A program made the translations under genes and the position numbers. Source: Bin55 sp965205545 (lineage in GTDB: Bacteria; Pseudomonadota; Gammaproteobacteria; Pseudomonadales; Azotimanducaceae). Taken from it: DNA of 64,000 nt. The DNA lies in assembly GCA_965205545.1 (NCBI GenBank), contig OZ242170.1, forward strand, positions 1,860,001 through 1,924,000, in the 5' to 3' direction. Below are positions 1 to 11,600 of the stretch, in pieces (the stretch's first letter is position 1; each line of letters starts with the position of its first letter). The notes beneath the pieces were generated by a model, which was not told where the DNA came from, ran no database searches, and saw only the letters and a list, made by a program, of their open reading frames with translations.

Positions 1-1067
1 CCTTGGAAGGTGAAGGCTACGATGGAAACGCATCTGCCTTCTTCCTCGGTGTAGACGTGAAGGTAAGTCCCTACGTGCTGCTTGGAGCGGCCGTTGGACA
101 CAACCGAAGCGAAACCGATTACACCTATGGAAGCGCCACGCAGACCCTAGAGACCACAGTTACGTCGGTACTGCCATACGTCAGTTACAAGCCGAATCCA
201 CGCGCTATCGTGTGGGGCGTTGTAGGACGAGGCGGAGGCGAAGCGACCACAACGGTGCACAACGCCACCGATTCCGAGTCCAGCGATCTAACGATGAACT
301 TGGGAATGTTTGGCGCGAGCGCAAGGTTTGCCAGCAGAGGCGCAACGCAGTTTGGTATCCGAGGCGACGCGGCATTTGCCAGTCTAGCCACGGAAGATGG
401 CAACGGCGCTGCCGACGGCTTGGATGCCGGTGTCAATCGGCTTCGAATCGGCGCAGAAGCCATGCATGTCTACGGAATGGCCGATGGATCCACGGTTACG
501 CCCTACGGCGAAATCAATCTTCGATATGACGGTGGCGACGGAGTCACTGGCTCTGGCATCGAGCTGGCGGGCGGCGTGAGAATCATGACGAACGCCTTCT
601 CGCTAGATGCTCGAGGCCACACAGTCGCCGCGCATAGCGCGGAGGACTTCTCGGAGAGTGGCGTGACGCTGATGGCCACGCTCAATCCATCGCACGGAAT
701 GACGGGCTTGTCGATGTCGCTCGCACCGAGCTGGGGTCAAACCTCGAGGCCGCAAAGCCTCGTGTGGGCCGATTCCGCAGCGGGCTCTCTGCCGTTCAAT
801 ACCGGATTCAGATCACACAACGGGTTCGCCATGAATGCGAACATCGGTTACGGCTTCCTGATCAACCGCGATCGCCATGTGTTGACGCCCTACCTCGAGT
901 ACGGCGAAGACGGCGCGCGGAACCGCTCAATACTCTTGGGCACGGAAGTCAAGCAACTAATCATGTCATCCTCGCTGTTTGACATGAACGTAACGGTCGG
1001 TCGCGTTGGCTCAACAAGCGATTCTGACAACAACCAACTTGAGATCAACGCGACGCTCCTGTTCTAG
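1..1067 (+). CDS. Autotransporter-type outer-membrane beta-barrel, C-terminal part (partial)
   Basis: The reading frame is open at the window edge, so only the C-terminal ~355 residues are visible. They alternate hydrophobic and polar strands with many Gly, Tyr and Phe residues and end in a terminal Phe (...TLLF), the usual signature of an outer-membrane barrel recognised by the BAM machinery. The segment aligns by eye with the last ~350 residues of the giant proteins at 27566-35437 and 36069-42213: shared motifs are EGEGY.G, YGSATQT, TPYGE, DGGDGVTG and AGGVR. It is therefore very probably the barrel of a third member of the same cadherin-like autotransporter family, on the opposite strand and ~26 kb away. 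The passenger lies outside the window. A strong terminator follows immediately. Function (surface display or adhesion) is inferred from the family architecture. Confidence 0.85.
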   Translation, partial: LEGEGYDGNASAFFLGVDVKVSPYVLLGAAVGHNRSETDYTYGSATQTLETTVTSVLPYVSYKPNPRAIVWGVVGRGGGEATTTVHNATDSESSDLTMNLGMFGASARFASRGATQFGIRGDAAFASLATEDGNGAADGLDAGVNRLRIGAEAMHVYGMADGSTVTPYGEINLRYDGGDGVTGSGIELAGGVRIMTNAFSLDARGHTVAAHSAEDFSESGVTLMATLNPSHGMTGLSMSLAPSWGQTSRPQSLVWADSAAGSLPFNTGFRSHNGFAMNANIGYGFLINRDRHVLTPYLEYGEDGARNRSILLGTEVKQLIMSSSLFDMNVTVGRVGSTSDSDNNQLEINATLLF

Positions 1068-1367
1068 GTACCCCTAGACCTAGAACCCCTCCCTGGACGA
1101 CCCGCGTACCGCCTAGCGGTACGCGGGTTGTCTCTTTTTCTCCCCGTCAAGGACCTCTGTCCTGCGTACGAAGAATGCAAGGATAGGACCTTGCACCAAA
1201 AACTAGCCCTAAGGCGCATACAATTCACGAGCAAGAGCAGCCTGCATTAGCTTGGTTGCGTCGGGAGGTTGACGGGCGAAAAAGTTCTGTCGGCAATTGG
1301 CACCCCAGTGCCAAACGCTACATGGAATCCAAATGGCATACAACAAGTGAACATAGCCAATTCCAGA
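1068..1367. other. Intergenic region, terminator plus unassigned leader
   Basis: Beyond the terminator at 1100-1139 I see no gene. An in-frame TTG at 1269 lies directly after GGGAGG (1262-1267), too close to act as a normal ribosome site. The segment between 1140 and 1367 probably holds the promoter of the downstream solenoid gene, but no convincing -35/-10 pair was found. Confidence 0.5.
1100..1139 (+). terminator. Rho-independent terminator of the left-edge barrel gene
   Basis: A perfect 12-bp stem (1101-1112 with 1116-1127), extended by an A-T pair at 1100/1128, with a 3-nt loop (CTA), is followed by a T-rich tract ending in five T (1130-1139). It begins 33 nt after the stop codon. Confidence 0.9.
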
Positions 1368-3101
1368 ATGCGCAGCATTTCTAAAGCAATTCTGTTCTGC
1401 GGATTCGGGGCTCTGGCTAGTGTCCAGCTACTAGCAGAAGGTAGTACAAGTTCAGCTGACAACAAAGAAAGTCTAGGTACTAACCCGTATCAGGATTCGA
1501 ACCTTGGTTCGGGGAGCTTCACGTTACCCAATCCCGAGGGCATTGACGAACTCACTAAGATCAAGAGTGAATTTTTGAGAAGTGTGGTATTGCGTCGAAT
1601 GCTGGCCAATACTGATGTGCAGGGGGTGGTGCGCTTATTTGACCAAGCAAAGAAAGTAACGCATCCCAATCTACGTTCACGACTTCAGACAACGCTCGTT
1701 CAAAAGCTTACGACGTTGGACCCGCAACAATCACTCAATATCGCACTGGACGTTCCAACATTGAACCGCAGTCGACTGGTTGAGGCTGTATTCATTGAGT
1801 GGTTCATATCTGATCTGGACGAAGCGGTCAAAACTGCTTCCTCGCTCGACTACAGCGAGCGGCTAGTTGCATTGAAGACACTCGTTCAAATCCGCGATGA
1901 CCTCCCAAGTAGCGAGCTACAGAAATTCGCGGACGATCTCGGTCACGGCGGTAGATTTAGGGGGCTAGTTGAAGAATTGACCGAAAGATCCGCTTATATT
2001 GACCCGAGGAGCTCGTGGAATGCGCTCAGCGAAGATCCGTGGTTGGACAGCACCCAGAAGTTTGTCTTCCTTGACATTGCAAGGGCGTGGATTGATGCCG
2101 ATGGTAGGCAAGCTCTGTTTGAAATCGCGGATTCAATTCAAAACCACGCTACCCGCGTGGATTTGATAGAGCGGTTGATCGACGAAATAGCCGAAACGGA
2201 TCCTGAAGAAGCGTTTTGGTATGCCAAGAATCTTTATGGGCAGACCGACGGTTCAGTATTTTACGACGCTGTTCGTGAGTGGGCCAAGAGCGACCCTCGC
2301 GCTGCGCTTGAAGCGGTTTCCCAATTGGACAGCCACATGCAACGGCTAAAGTTGCAATATACGATTGCAACAAGCTGGGCGCGCAATGACCCCAGAGATT
2401 TTCTGACGCAGAATTTGGACGAGTTTTCTACGACTGCCCGGTCGGCTGCGCGAAGCTATGCAATCGATCAAATCGCAAAGATTTCACCAGAAGAGGCGAA
2501 GGTATATCTCTCAGAAATTCCGCAAAGTGAAATCGAATCCGTTGCCGTGCGAATCGCCACACGATTGTCTGATACAGACGTTCAGGAGGCAATTGACTGG
2601 ATCAAAACGGATGCGAATGTCATTCAACACCAGCAGCGCCTATTCCGCGTAGTGTTGGATGAGCTTCTTGAGGAAGACCTAGAAGCGGCCATGCAGTTTG
2701 CGCAGGATCACTCAACCGATACTACCGAAGATGGCCTTGAGTTCAAGGTTCTACGCTATATTGTTAATGGGAACGAAATCGAGCAGGCCTTGGAATTCTT
2801 GCCCCGAATGCAGGAAGGACATGGCAAGTTTGCTGCGCACATGGATGTAGCACTCAATTTGATAGTCAACAAAGACATCGACCGTGCGCTTGAATTGGGT
2901 GACCGCGTAGATTCTGAACATAGGCGCTACTTTTTTTCAGCCGTGCTTGAATCCTGGGCTCACTACGACCCTCAGGGGATGTACGAAGCCTTGGACGATT
3001 TGTCGGATAAGGGGCTAAAACTCCAAGCAGCCCAAGCGCTGCGCTACAACAATAAGTCTCTAAGCGAAGAGCAAATTCAATACGTCGAGTCCCTACTTTA
3101 G
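1368..3101 (+). CDS. Exported alpha-solenoid repeat protein A
   Basis: 577 residues from the ATG at 1368, chosen because it starts a clean signal peptide (MRSISKAILFCGFGALASV..., cleavage near residue 24). An in-frame TTG at 1269 would add 33 residues without signal-like character. After the signal the protein is almost entirely amphipathic helix, in repeats of ~30-35 residues with the recurring pattern W(A/I)..DP..AL (for example EWAKSDPRAALEAV and SWARNDPRDFL). This resembles TPR/HEAT-type solenoids, which serve as protein-binding scaffolds. It lacks catalytic motifs, cysteine clusters or membrane segments after the signal. It is followed after 66 nt by a paralogue of similar length, so the two arose by tandem duplication and may share a transcript. 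Function is unknown; a periplasmic or surface scaffold is inferred. Confidence 0.8.
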   Translation: MRSISKAILFCGFGALASVQLLAEGSTSSADNKESLGTNPYQDSNLGSGSFTLPNPEGIDELTKIKSEFLRSVVLRRMLANTDVQGVVRLFDQAKKVTHPNLRSRLQTTLVQKLTTLDPQQSLNIALDVPTLNRSRLVEAVFIEWFISDLDEAVKTASSLDYSERLVALKTLVQIRDDLPSSELQKFADDLGHGGRFRGLVEELTERSAYIDPRSSWNALSEDPWLDSTQKFVFLDIARAWIDADGRQALFEIADSIQNHATRVDLIERLIDEIAETDPEEAFWYAKNLYGQTDGSVFYDAVREWAKSDPRAALEAVSQLDSHMQRLKLQYTIATSWARNDPRDFLTQNLDEFSTTARSAARSYAIDQIAKISPEEAKVYLSEIPQSEIESVAVRIATRLSDTDVQEAIDWIKTDANVIQHQQRLFRVVLDELLEEDLEAAMQFAQDHSTDTTEDGLEFKVLRYIVNGNEIEQALEFLPRMQEGHGKFAAHMDVALNLIVNKDIDRALELGDRVDSEHRRYFFSAVLESWAHYDPQGMYEALDDLSDKGLKLQAAQALRYNNKSLSEEQIQYVESLL

Positions 3102-3167
3102 AACGATCGTGGAAATTTGTGTGACGATGGTTATTGATCTATTCAGCCTACAAAAAGGCATCGATAA

Positions 3168-4967
3168 ATGACTCTGGTTGCTAAGAAAAGGCCCGCACGG
3201 ATATCTCTCTTTGGCCGCAGCATTGTCGTGTTCGCGTTGGTCTTTGGGATTTGGGCAGCAGGCGAAGAGCCCATCGGCGAGGAAGAAAGTGAATCCCGTA
3301 ACGCTGAATTGTTCGTAATGAGTGATCCCGCCTTTTCCAAATCGCTGCAAGGCTATGCAACTCTCGAAGGCTTTGCGAGCGAATTTGATCGTTCGCTTGC
3401 ATTCGACGAAGTACTACTCCACGCAGACACTCACCAGCTCACGGAACTACTCAGACAATCCTCGTCGATAACTCCCCACAGCATGCAACTGACAGTGCGC
3501 GACGCAGTGTTTCGCCGGTTTGCAATGCTAAACCCTATTCGGGCTCTTGAACTGGTTGCAAATGTGCCGGTCCATCAACAACGGCGCATGCGGTCAGCAA
3601 TATTTCAGGAGTGGGCAAGCATCGAGTTTGATTCCTTAATCGAGCATTTGTCGGCGCAGCGCTCCCCAAATCGTTCTGTGGCGTTTGAAGCAATAGTGGA
3701 AATCGCTGAGGGCCTCTCCGACAGCGAAAAGTTGATTCTTGCAGAAAAGATCCGCCTCGAACAGCACATTGCGGAAGGTACCGTCTACAACAGCAATTGG
3801 GAGAACCTCGAGAGCATAGAATCCATTTGGCGCAAAGCGACAAAACAAACAGGAGGCGCCTCAACCAATTCTCTAATGAAGCTTACTCGCTTGGGTGACA
3901 AGTGGATTGACAACGAGGGACTAGGGGCAATAGCCAAAATAAACGAATCGATTGAAGATTGGAGGCTCCGACGGGCAGTTCTGAGACGGGTCGTCAGTTT
4001 CGCCGTAGGAAGGGACCCCAAAGCAACGTTTGAATATTCACTGGAATTGTTCAGTGGCACAGACTGGCCTTTGGTCGAACAAGCGGCAAGGCATTGGGCA
4101 AGCATCGACCCCACAGATGCAATAAGCACGATTTCGCAACTTGAACCCAATCGCCAAAACATGGAACTTTACACCGCAGCTGTATCGGCTTGGGCGAGTC
4201 TCGAACCCAGAATTGTTCTTGAGAGGCTGGAAGAGTTGCCTGAAGAGCTGCGCGAAGAGGCTCGCCTCAATGCTCTTTCAAACGTGACCGACTACTCGAC
4301 CGAAGAGGTAACGCAGCTAGTGGAGCAATTCAATACCGAAGGCATATATGCGGCACTTGAAACAATTCTGGCTAAATGGAAAGACTATGCCTTTGACGAT
4401 GCTTTCGATTGGGTGCTGTCAAACAATCGACCGGGCCACCGCAAACCTGAAGGGCTTGACGTGGTGTTGAACGACCTCTCGTCAATGGACGCTGAAATTG
4501 CCTTCGAAAGGGCGTTGGAACAACCCTTGAATCAGAATGAAATTGGGCTGGAAGCCGATGTTCTCTACTACTTCGCCATATTCGACTTCGACAAAGCAAT
4601 AGCCTGGCTTCCATCAGTGCGGAATGCCGAGACCAGATTCGAGGCAAGTGCGAGAATAGGATTGCGTTCGATGATGTACGAAGAATGGGACCGAGCAATT
4701 ACACTTGCAGGCGAGGTTCCCACTACGGAACGCAAGGACTACTTCAAGCGCATCGTACCTAATTGGTTTTCGTTATCGCTGGACGACCCAACCGATCACA
4801 TTGAAGGCCTCCCGAACAGTGAATCCCAGTCAAAGTTTGCACTAATGGCATTGATGTTCGGATTGTCTTCGACAATGTCAGAATCTCTGTTAGCGAAAAC
4901 TCGCTTCTATCTGAGTAGCGAGGATCTGGAGCGAATTGAACGAGTAGAGCAGCTACTGGCTCCGTAG
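3168..4967 (+). CDS. Exported alpha-solenoid repeat protein B (paralogue of A)
   Basis: 599 residues. The ATG at 3168 is preceded by AAAAAGG (3152-3158) at a workable distance. The N-terminus has basic residues (KKRPAR) followed by a hydrophobic stretch at ~15-31 ending in AAG, consistent with a signal peptide. The rest consists of helical repeats with the same W(A)..DP..A pattern as the preceding gene, and the order of segments matches it: for example FRRFAMLNPIRALELVANVP here versus VQKLTTLDPQQSLNIALDVP in the first. Sequence divergence is large, so the duplication is old. No enzymatic motif was seen. It probably forms an operon with the upstream paralogue (66-nt gap, no terminator between). 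The role is unknown. Confidence 0.8.
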   Translation: MTLVAKKRPARISLFGRSIVVFALVFGIWAAGEEPIGEEESESRNAELFVMSDPAFSKSLQGYATLEGFASEFDRSLAFDEVLLHADTHQLTELLRQSSSITPHSMQLTVRDAVFRRFAMLNPIRALELVANVPVHQQRRMRSAIFQEWASIEFDSLIEHLSAQRSPNRSVAFEAIVEIAEGLSDSEKLILAEKIRLEQHIAEGTVYNSNWENLESIESIWRKATKQTGGASTNSLMKLTRLGDKWIDNEGLGAIAKINESIEDWRLRRAVLRRVVSFAVGRDPKATFEYSLELFSGTDWPLVEQAARHWASIDPTDAISTISQLEPNRQNMELYTAAVSAWASLEPRIVLERLEELPEELREEARLNALSNVTDYSTEEVTQLVEQFNTEGIYAALETILAKWKDYAFDDAFDWVLSNNRPGHRKPEGLDVVLNDLSSMDAEIAFERALEQPLNQNEIGLEADVLYYFAIFDFDKAIAWLPSVRNAETRFEASARIGLRSMMYEEWDRAITLAGEVPTTERKDYFKRIVPNWFSLSLDDPTDHIEGLPNSESQSKFALMALMFGLSSTMSESLLAKTRFYLSSEDLERIERVEQLLAP

Positions 4968-5005
4968 CCTGAACTCATTGATTCCAGGCAGCAAAACGAG
5001 CGTTG

Positions 5006-5287
5006 CTAGGCAGAAGAATTCTCTCCCTCCATCACATCTGCCAATGTTCTAAAGTACTCAGCGGGACTTGGCTTGCTCCTAACCAATCGCGGTTCATCAA
5101 ACCACTTCGCCTCGGGCAGCTCAAAACGGTCCCTATCCATTCGAGGCTGCAGCTTGTACTCGCTGGTTCGTCCCCACCAGTCCGTTCTGCCAATGCAATA
5201 GCCTTCGAATCCAGTCACTACGTCGGTAAGCTTTTCTCCGAGCTGGAATTTGAAGGTTTCGTCGCGTTCGCGATGATCATCTGCCAT
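5006..5287 (-). CDS. Small conserved protein with a VTGFEG KOW-like core
   Basis: 93 residues. It contains the pattern FQLGEKLTDVVTGFEGYCIGR...EYKLQPR followed by EAKWFDEPRL. Short proteins with G..V.D.VTGF.G...... YG/QP and a C-terminal WFDE..L segment are common in phage-derived and accessory regions and are predicted to be small beta-barrels. I recognise the family type from memory but cannot name a function. The gene is convergent with the solenoid pair, ends 38 nt after it and stands alone. The start ATG (5285-5287) has no strong ribosome site. Acidic and aromatic residues in the C-terminal half make it unlikely to be a chance frame. Confidence 0.75.
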   Translation of the reverse strand: MADDHRERDETFKFQLGEKLTDVVTGFEGYCIGRTDWWGRTSEYKLQPRMDRDRFELPEAKWFDEPRLVRSKPSPAEYFRTLADVMEGENSSA

Positions 5288-5610
5288 ATATTTGCCTATT
5301 GGAGAGTGCGATTGAGATTATGCACGATTGTGGCATGTCTTGAGTCCATTGCAGGCTAGTGCAGTATTGGAGATTGCGAGTCTGCTCCCTTTGCTCCGCA
5401 CTTCTGGACAATCGTTTGAGTAGGCTCAGCGGAGTTTGCTGGCTTGGATAGCGTTGCGATGCATGGCGGGATTGGATTCTTTGATCGGAATTTTGAGCAT
5501 TCCACTCTACCGGTAGGTGGTTTGCGACGCATTAAAATCGGGCACAAAGAATCCTCTCTGCCAGAGCCATTTCTAGAAGTAGTCGGAATTTGCGGGTAAA
5601 GGTACGTGCT
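5288..5610. other. Intergenic region upstream of the subtilase
   Basis: 323 nt separate two divergent genes. No convincing gene or RNA is visible; promoters for both neighbours should lie here. The only clear element is the ribosome site TAAAGG at 5597-5602 serving the GTG at 5611. Confidence 0.5.
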
Positions 5611-8600
5611 GTGAAGGTTTCCAGGAGCAACGTCGCTCTAACATTACTGTTGGTTGGATTGACCACATTCGCGCTGACTGGGCTTTTGGGTTCGTGGAAA
5701 CAATCTGCCGTTCAGGAAATTTCTGTCCTTAGCCCAATAAATGAAGTCAATCAAGCAGTTATTGATCAAATCCGCCAATACGGACGCTATGGGAGCAAGG
5801 AAGCCGCAATCGTTGGCGCACCCAAGACCCAAGTCGAACACGCTGCGCGTTCAGCATTGAACATTCCGACAACTCCAATTTCCGCAAACGATGACTACTC
5901 AACGGTTTCCGTTGACGAAGAAATGCAAAAAGGGAGCCTAGATCGTCGGGAATCGCATTCTTCGCCATCAGCACCAAACAACGGCGGTCGTGCTTGGTTG
6001 GACTCCAGTTCAGGCATCAATTCGCTGATCGCTCAAGCCGAGGAGGCAGGTAGAGACTGGACGTTTGGTTGGATTCAGATCAATCGCCCGCTTCAATCGG
6101 ATGCCATTGAGGGGAAGCTTCGACAATTCGGCAGCAGCGTACTTGGATCGACCGGCGATTTGGTTCGAGCAAAGCTAAAAAAGAATCGAAAGAGTCTTGA
6201 GTCCATAGATTCCCTCTCCTGGGTGTCTGGACTTGCAGCCTTGCCGCCTCGACTCAAACTCCAGGGCAATATCAAAGAAATAGCATACAGTGCAAATCCG
6301 TCATCTCTTACACCAGTCTTTGTAACCGTCGTCGATTCGCACATGGAGGAGGCGTTCCGTAACGAGTTCAAGAGGCTTGGGCTCATCGTCGGGCACTTCG
6401 ATCCATCAATTCGGGTTTTCCCGATGGCTATCAGATCCGACCAGGTAGCTCAACTAGCACGATTGGACTTCGTGCAGTCCATCGAACCCATTGCCGTAGT
6501 CGAGGCCACGCATGATACGGCTGTGCCAGCTTTGGGCGTGGATGCTCTTCGTGAAGTGGGAGCAACATCCGGCGAGTTTACCGGCACCTATGGTGTAACC
6601 ACTCCAATTGGGGTAATGGATAGCGGGCTCAATACCAACCATGTCGCAATTTCCTCCTTGCGGAAGAGTATTTGCGGCGCAAACTTCATTAGTACCGAAG
6701 ACCACGACCTTTGGATTGACGAATACGGTCACGGCACGCACGTAGCGGGGACCATGGCTGGAAACGGCTTCTTCCAGCCGCGTTACGCGGGAATGGCTCC
6801 CGGCATAGAGCATATTCGGTTTGCAAAGGTCTTGAATTCCTTCGGCACTGGAAACACTTTCGCGGTAATCCAAGGAATGGATTTTCTAGCCAAGTCATCG
6901 GCGTGCCCAGAGGAAGGCTGGTCCGAGGACCGGATAAAACCCTTGATTGTGAACATGAGCCTTTCCAGTAGAAGTCTGGAATTCGACGGGAGGTCGACGG
7001 GTCCTCGAAAATTGGACGCCATGGTTTGGACCCACCAACAACTGTACGTCGTCTCGAACGCGAACGCAAGAATCTATGGCTATTCGAACTACGGCTCCGC
7101 CAAGAATTCGTTGGCTGTGGGCAATGTGCACGACAATGGCGACACAGTTGCTTCCAGCAGCGTTGGTCCCACCGTCGACGGCCGATTGCTGCCCTCTATA
7201 GTCGGAACTGGCTCAAATGTCTATTCAGCAGAAGGCAATGCATCCTACGATGGCTATCTTCCAGCAAGTGGAACAAGCATGTCCTCGCCAAGCGTTGCAG
7301 GCGTCGCCGCGCTACTCATGGATGCTTCACCTGAGCACCGCGAGCAACCCGCATTGGTGAGAGCGCGCCTGATGGCCAGCTCAGTAAAGCCAGACGTCTG
7401 GTTTGAGTCTGAGTCAGCCTTCCCACGAAACAACACCAACGGTCCGGGGTCCGTACAAGCCCAATACGGCATGGGACTGGTGTCCGCGCGAACAAGCGTC
7501 ACTAGCAACGACATTTCGGCAGGATGGATTAGCTCTGGTGCCACGGTCACATTGGAAGATGGTGAGTATGCGTATCAGGACATTGTCGTGCCTGAGGGAG
7601 CACGTAGGCTGGACATTGCGATGACTTGGGATGAGCCTCCAGCCGATACGATAACCAGCAGCGTTCTGAACAACCTCGATCTCTGGGTCGACTTCGACGC
7701 AGACTGTGGTTCGGGATCTTGCGGAGAATATTCGTCCCGATCGACCATTGACAACGTCGAGTGGGTGATCGTTACAGACCCCGAACCAGGCACCTATCGA
7801 GTCAAAATCGCTGGGGAACGAATTTTCACGGACCCTCCTCGTGCAGCAATCGCCTGGACCTTGATTCGAGGTGATTCAACACCGACCCTGAAAGTCTACG
7901 TGGAACAGGACACGTACACGACCAAGGATGGCGAATCCCACAACCACAGCGTGGAAGTGGTGGTTTCGACCAACGGCTATGTGGCGTCAGGGACTGAGCT
8001 TCATTTGGACTGCAGAACTCAGGATGGTGATCCTTGTGCGTCGTTTGGGTATGCAACTGACGATGATCTAACGTACCGTCGAAAATTTCGCGGGCTGGTG
8101 CAACGTGAGGACGGTATCGGAACCAATAGCACCAATGTCGATCGCCTGTATTTGGGTGAAGTCGCACACGATGAGGAGCAACGCGTACTCCTTCAGCTTG
8201 CCTCCGAGACTAGTGAGCCATTGAATATCTACTTGACTGCAACATCGTGGAACGCAAATGGCGCCAGCACCCCGGTTGTGTTCAATGGACCGGAGTCGAA
8301 TGTCGATCCTGACAACGAAACGAACCCCCCTGCAAATGACTCCTATACAAACCCCTTATTGTTGGAAAATCCTGAAGGAAGCATTGAAATTGACACATTG
8401 CTGGCTACATCCGAGCCTGGCGAGCCAATCCGAAGCGCCACACTTCAGCGTCCAACCCGCTCCATCTGGTTCAGGTGGATTGCGGAGAGTTCAGGATTGA
8501 CATCGTTTGTTGTGAATCCACGAGGAACCTTGCCAAACTGGTATTTGGGCTATTCGAGTGACCTCAATCCTTCCGTTGATGTCTTCCAAGTGTCAGAGTC

Positions 8601-11600
8601 TTGTTGTGGCATAGCTAGCGATGATCTAATTGGTTCCTCAGATTGGTCCGTGCAATTCTTCGCCGAGGAAGGAAAGGAGTACCGAATACGTGTTGGCAGC
8701 GCTCACGCTTCGATACCTTTGGTCTTGAATTGGCTGATTGGGGAGCGCCCACCGAATGACAACTTCGATGACGCGATTACTTTGACCGGATCATACGGCA
8801 CGGTCTCGGGCCACAATATGGGCGCGACGATCGAACCCGGAGAATTCTACGGTACGCTTTCATCGACGATTTGGTACCGTTGGACTGCTCCGGCAACAGG
8901 CAATTGGAGTTTCCATATAGAGGATGCCCAGCTCGTTCACATATTAGTCTTCACCGGTGACACCGTTGACAAACTGAGGTTGGTCTCTGGAATCTCGGCA
9001 CCCGGCGACCGAGTCTCCGTTGCTACTGTCGAGGACGAGACCTACCACGTGATGGTCGCATCCCCAAACGCGCGAACAGGTGGTTGGCAATTTAACGATT
9101 TGTCATGGAACCGGCACAACGATTCACGCAACAGTTGGAACTGGTTTGAATCTGGCAGACAACTGAGCGAGTCTGAGAGCGGGACCGCCCGCTATCAACA
9201 TGAACAGTGGATGGGGGTTGAACCTGGAGAACACCAATCCACGGGCGTTCAGACGGGATGGCTGAAGTGGGTGGCTCCATCGAGTGGTCGCTATACATGG
9301 TACTGGGACCAACCAAGCTATCACTTGGCTCCGTTTTCTGGGAATGCGGTCGACGAATTGAGTGATATCAAGCACGATGTCGTCGCCAGTGGCACCGAGT
9401 TCGTGTTCGAAGCCGAAGAAGGTGAGGAGTACGCAATCTCGTTTGGACGAACCGCAGACAGCTATCAAGCCTATACCTATACGTCGCTTGTACGAAGTAG
9501 GAATCTATGGTGGGGAAAGACTCCAGAGAACAATACGATCAGCGACGCGACTGTCTTGAGCGGGATGGAAGGCAGCATCATTGGTTCAAATCAATTTGCG
9601 ACAACGAGCTCTGCGATCCGTAGGCATTTGGGTTATTCGTCACTTTGGTACACCTACAAGGCGGAGCAATCCGGTTGGTACCGGTTCTGGGTAGAAAACG
9701 CGAATTCCTCATCAATCTTGTCTGGTTTTCGTCCTCAAGAAGCCAATCTTCAGCCGCAATTCATCGCGAAGTCACGACCGTCATCCATTCTTGGAGAAAG
9801 GGTCGAGGTTATTGTGTACGTTGAAGAAGGCGCGAGCGTTCTATTGAGAGTCGGAACCGCTCGTCCGCACATGGACTCAGAATTCGAGCTCAATTGGTCG
9901 AATGCCGATCCACCCAACTGGCTAGTCTATCGTGGCCGCATCGCAGACAGTTGGAGGGATGATTCCGGGAAGGTAATCTCGTTGGTCAAACCAACCGACA
10001 TGGCGTTCAACTCTGGTGGCACGCTCCTCTTTGTCGCCACCGATGCCGGGATTAGCACATTTCGACGCGACACCGAGTCGGGAAATCTGAGCTTGATTCA
10101 AGAGCTCAGTGAACCTGCGGCGGGCAGCTGTCTAATCTGGGATCCGCATCGAAATCGCCTCTATGCAAACAAACTTGACAATTGGTGGATATACGGCCAA
10201 GAAGCCGGCGATGCAACGCGTTTAGAACTTGATCGAGTCGACTACAACGTCGGACTTGGTACTCAAATAGACAAGCGTCCAGGAGCTCCAGTTCTCTTTT
10301 TAGGGAACAATGGAGACTATCTCTACAAATCGACTGACTTCATCCAAGCAATCTACACGTTTGGCTCACAGGGCAATTTGGAACTAGTGGGCTCAAATGC
10401 ACTCCGCACTGATTCGGTCTATCCATCCGCAGACCGAAATCACTGGTGGAAGTGGAATTGGCACGATGAGCAGCTACTGGTTCGAGAGCTTGGCACCGGC
10501 TTCTTTCGAGCGGTTGCAAAGCCTTGGGAAAACGAACGCGCATACGATGAGATTGGCGCGTTCTCGCACGGTGAAGAACACTTCCTGTCGGTATCTCAAT
10601 TTGCTTGGTACCAATCTAACTTCGAAGCCCTTTCCATCGATTTCTCGACTGGGGAAATCTCTTCAACGATAGCAGCGCAATTCGACGATCTCCTTCTTAC
10701 ATATTGCAGTGCCGCAATTCCAAGAACGAGTTCGAACTCGTTGGACGTATTGTGCAGCGGCGGAGCGTACGTGGTCGAGTACGACGTTGATTCGGGCAAT
10801 GCATCCCTGAGCGACTATGTTGCAACTATCCCATTCAGCAGGGTAGTGCCCGATGCATACGGGAGGGCGCTACCGGAATACGACTTGGCGGAATCCGGCC
10901 CCATTGAACCCAGCCCCGACGGCAAGCATATCTACGCGGCCACACTGAACCAGGGGATCCTGATCTTTGAGCGACTCGGGAATGAAATACAAGATCTGAC
11001 TTCAACCCCAACTTCCAGATTGCCGCGACTGGATCTGCTTCGAGCTTCAAGAAATCAAATTCAGTTCGACAGCGATACGGCCACCGACGGGTGCATCGCC
11101 GCGAATGAATGGGTAGTCGACGAAGTGAGCTATTCCGTCGAGGATTCGAAATGGCAGCAACGAACGGTAGACTCCGCTTGGTCAGACATTGAAGGAACGG
11201 AGAAGACACGGGAACTGTGCTCGTATACCCCTGCCGAATCCAAGGAATTTCGAATGGTCGCAACGTTCACGGTGGACGGAGAGACTATTGATTTCGCAAG
11301 TAATTTCTTCGGCGAAATAGAGTACGTTCGCCTAGATAGCTTGACGGTGGCTCCCGGAGAGATAGAACTTGACGCGCTCACGATGACCGATTGCACGGCA
11401 ATTACTAATCTAGGCGTGAATGGCGTCACCTACACGGTTCACGAATCGAAATGGCAGGTGCGGGACGACTCCGAAAGTGATTGGTCAAATATTGACTCGA
11501 CAAGAACAACTGGCGGTCTCTGCCCATATGACCCGGATGATGGTCGCGAATACAGGCTAGTAGGTAGGTTTACGATCGACGATGAGGAAGGCTATTACTC

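Noticed and set aside
1495..1505. tRNA-like T-arm sequence (GGATTCGAACC)
   Set aside because: It lies inside the solenoid coding region, and no cloverleaf forms around it.
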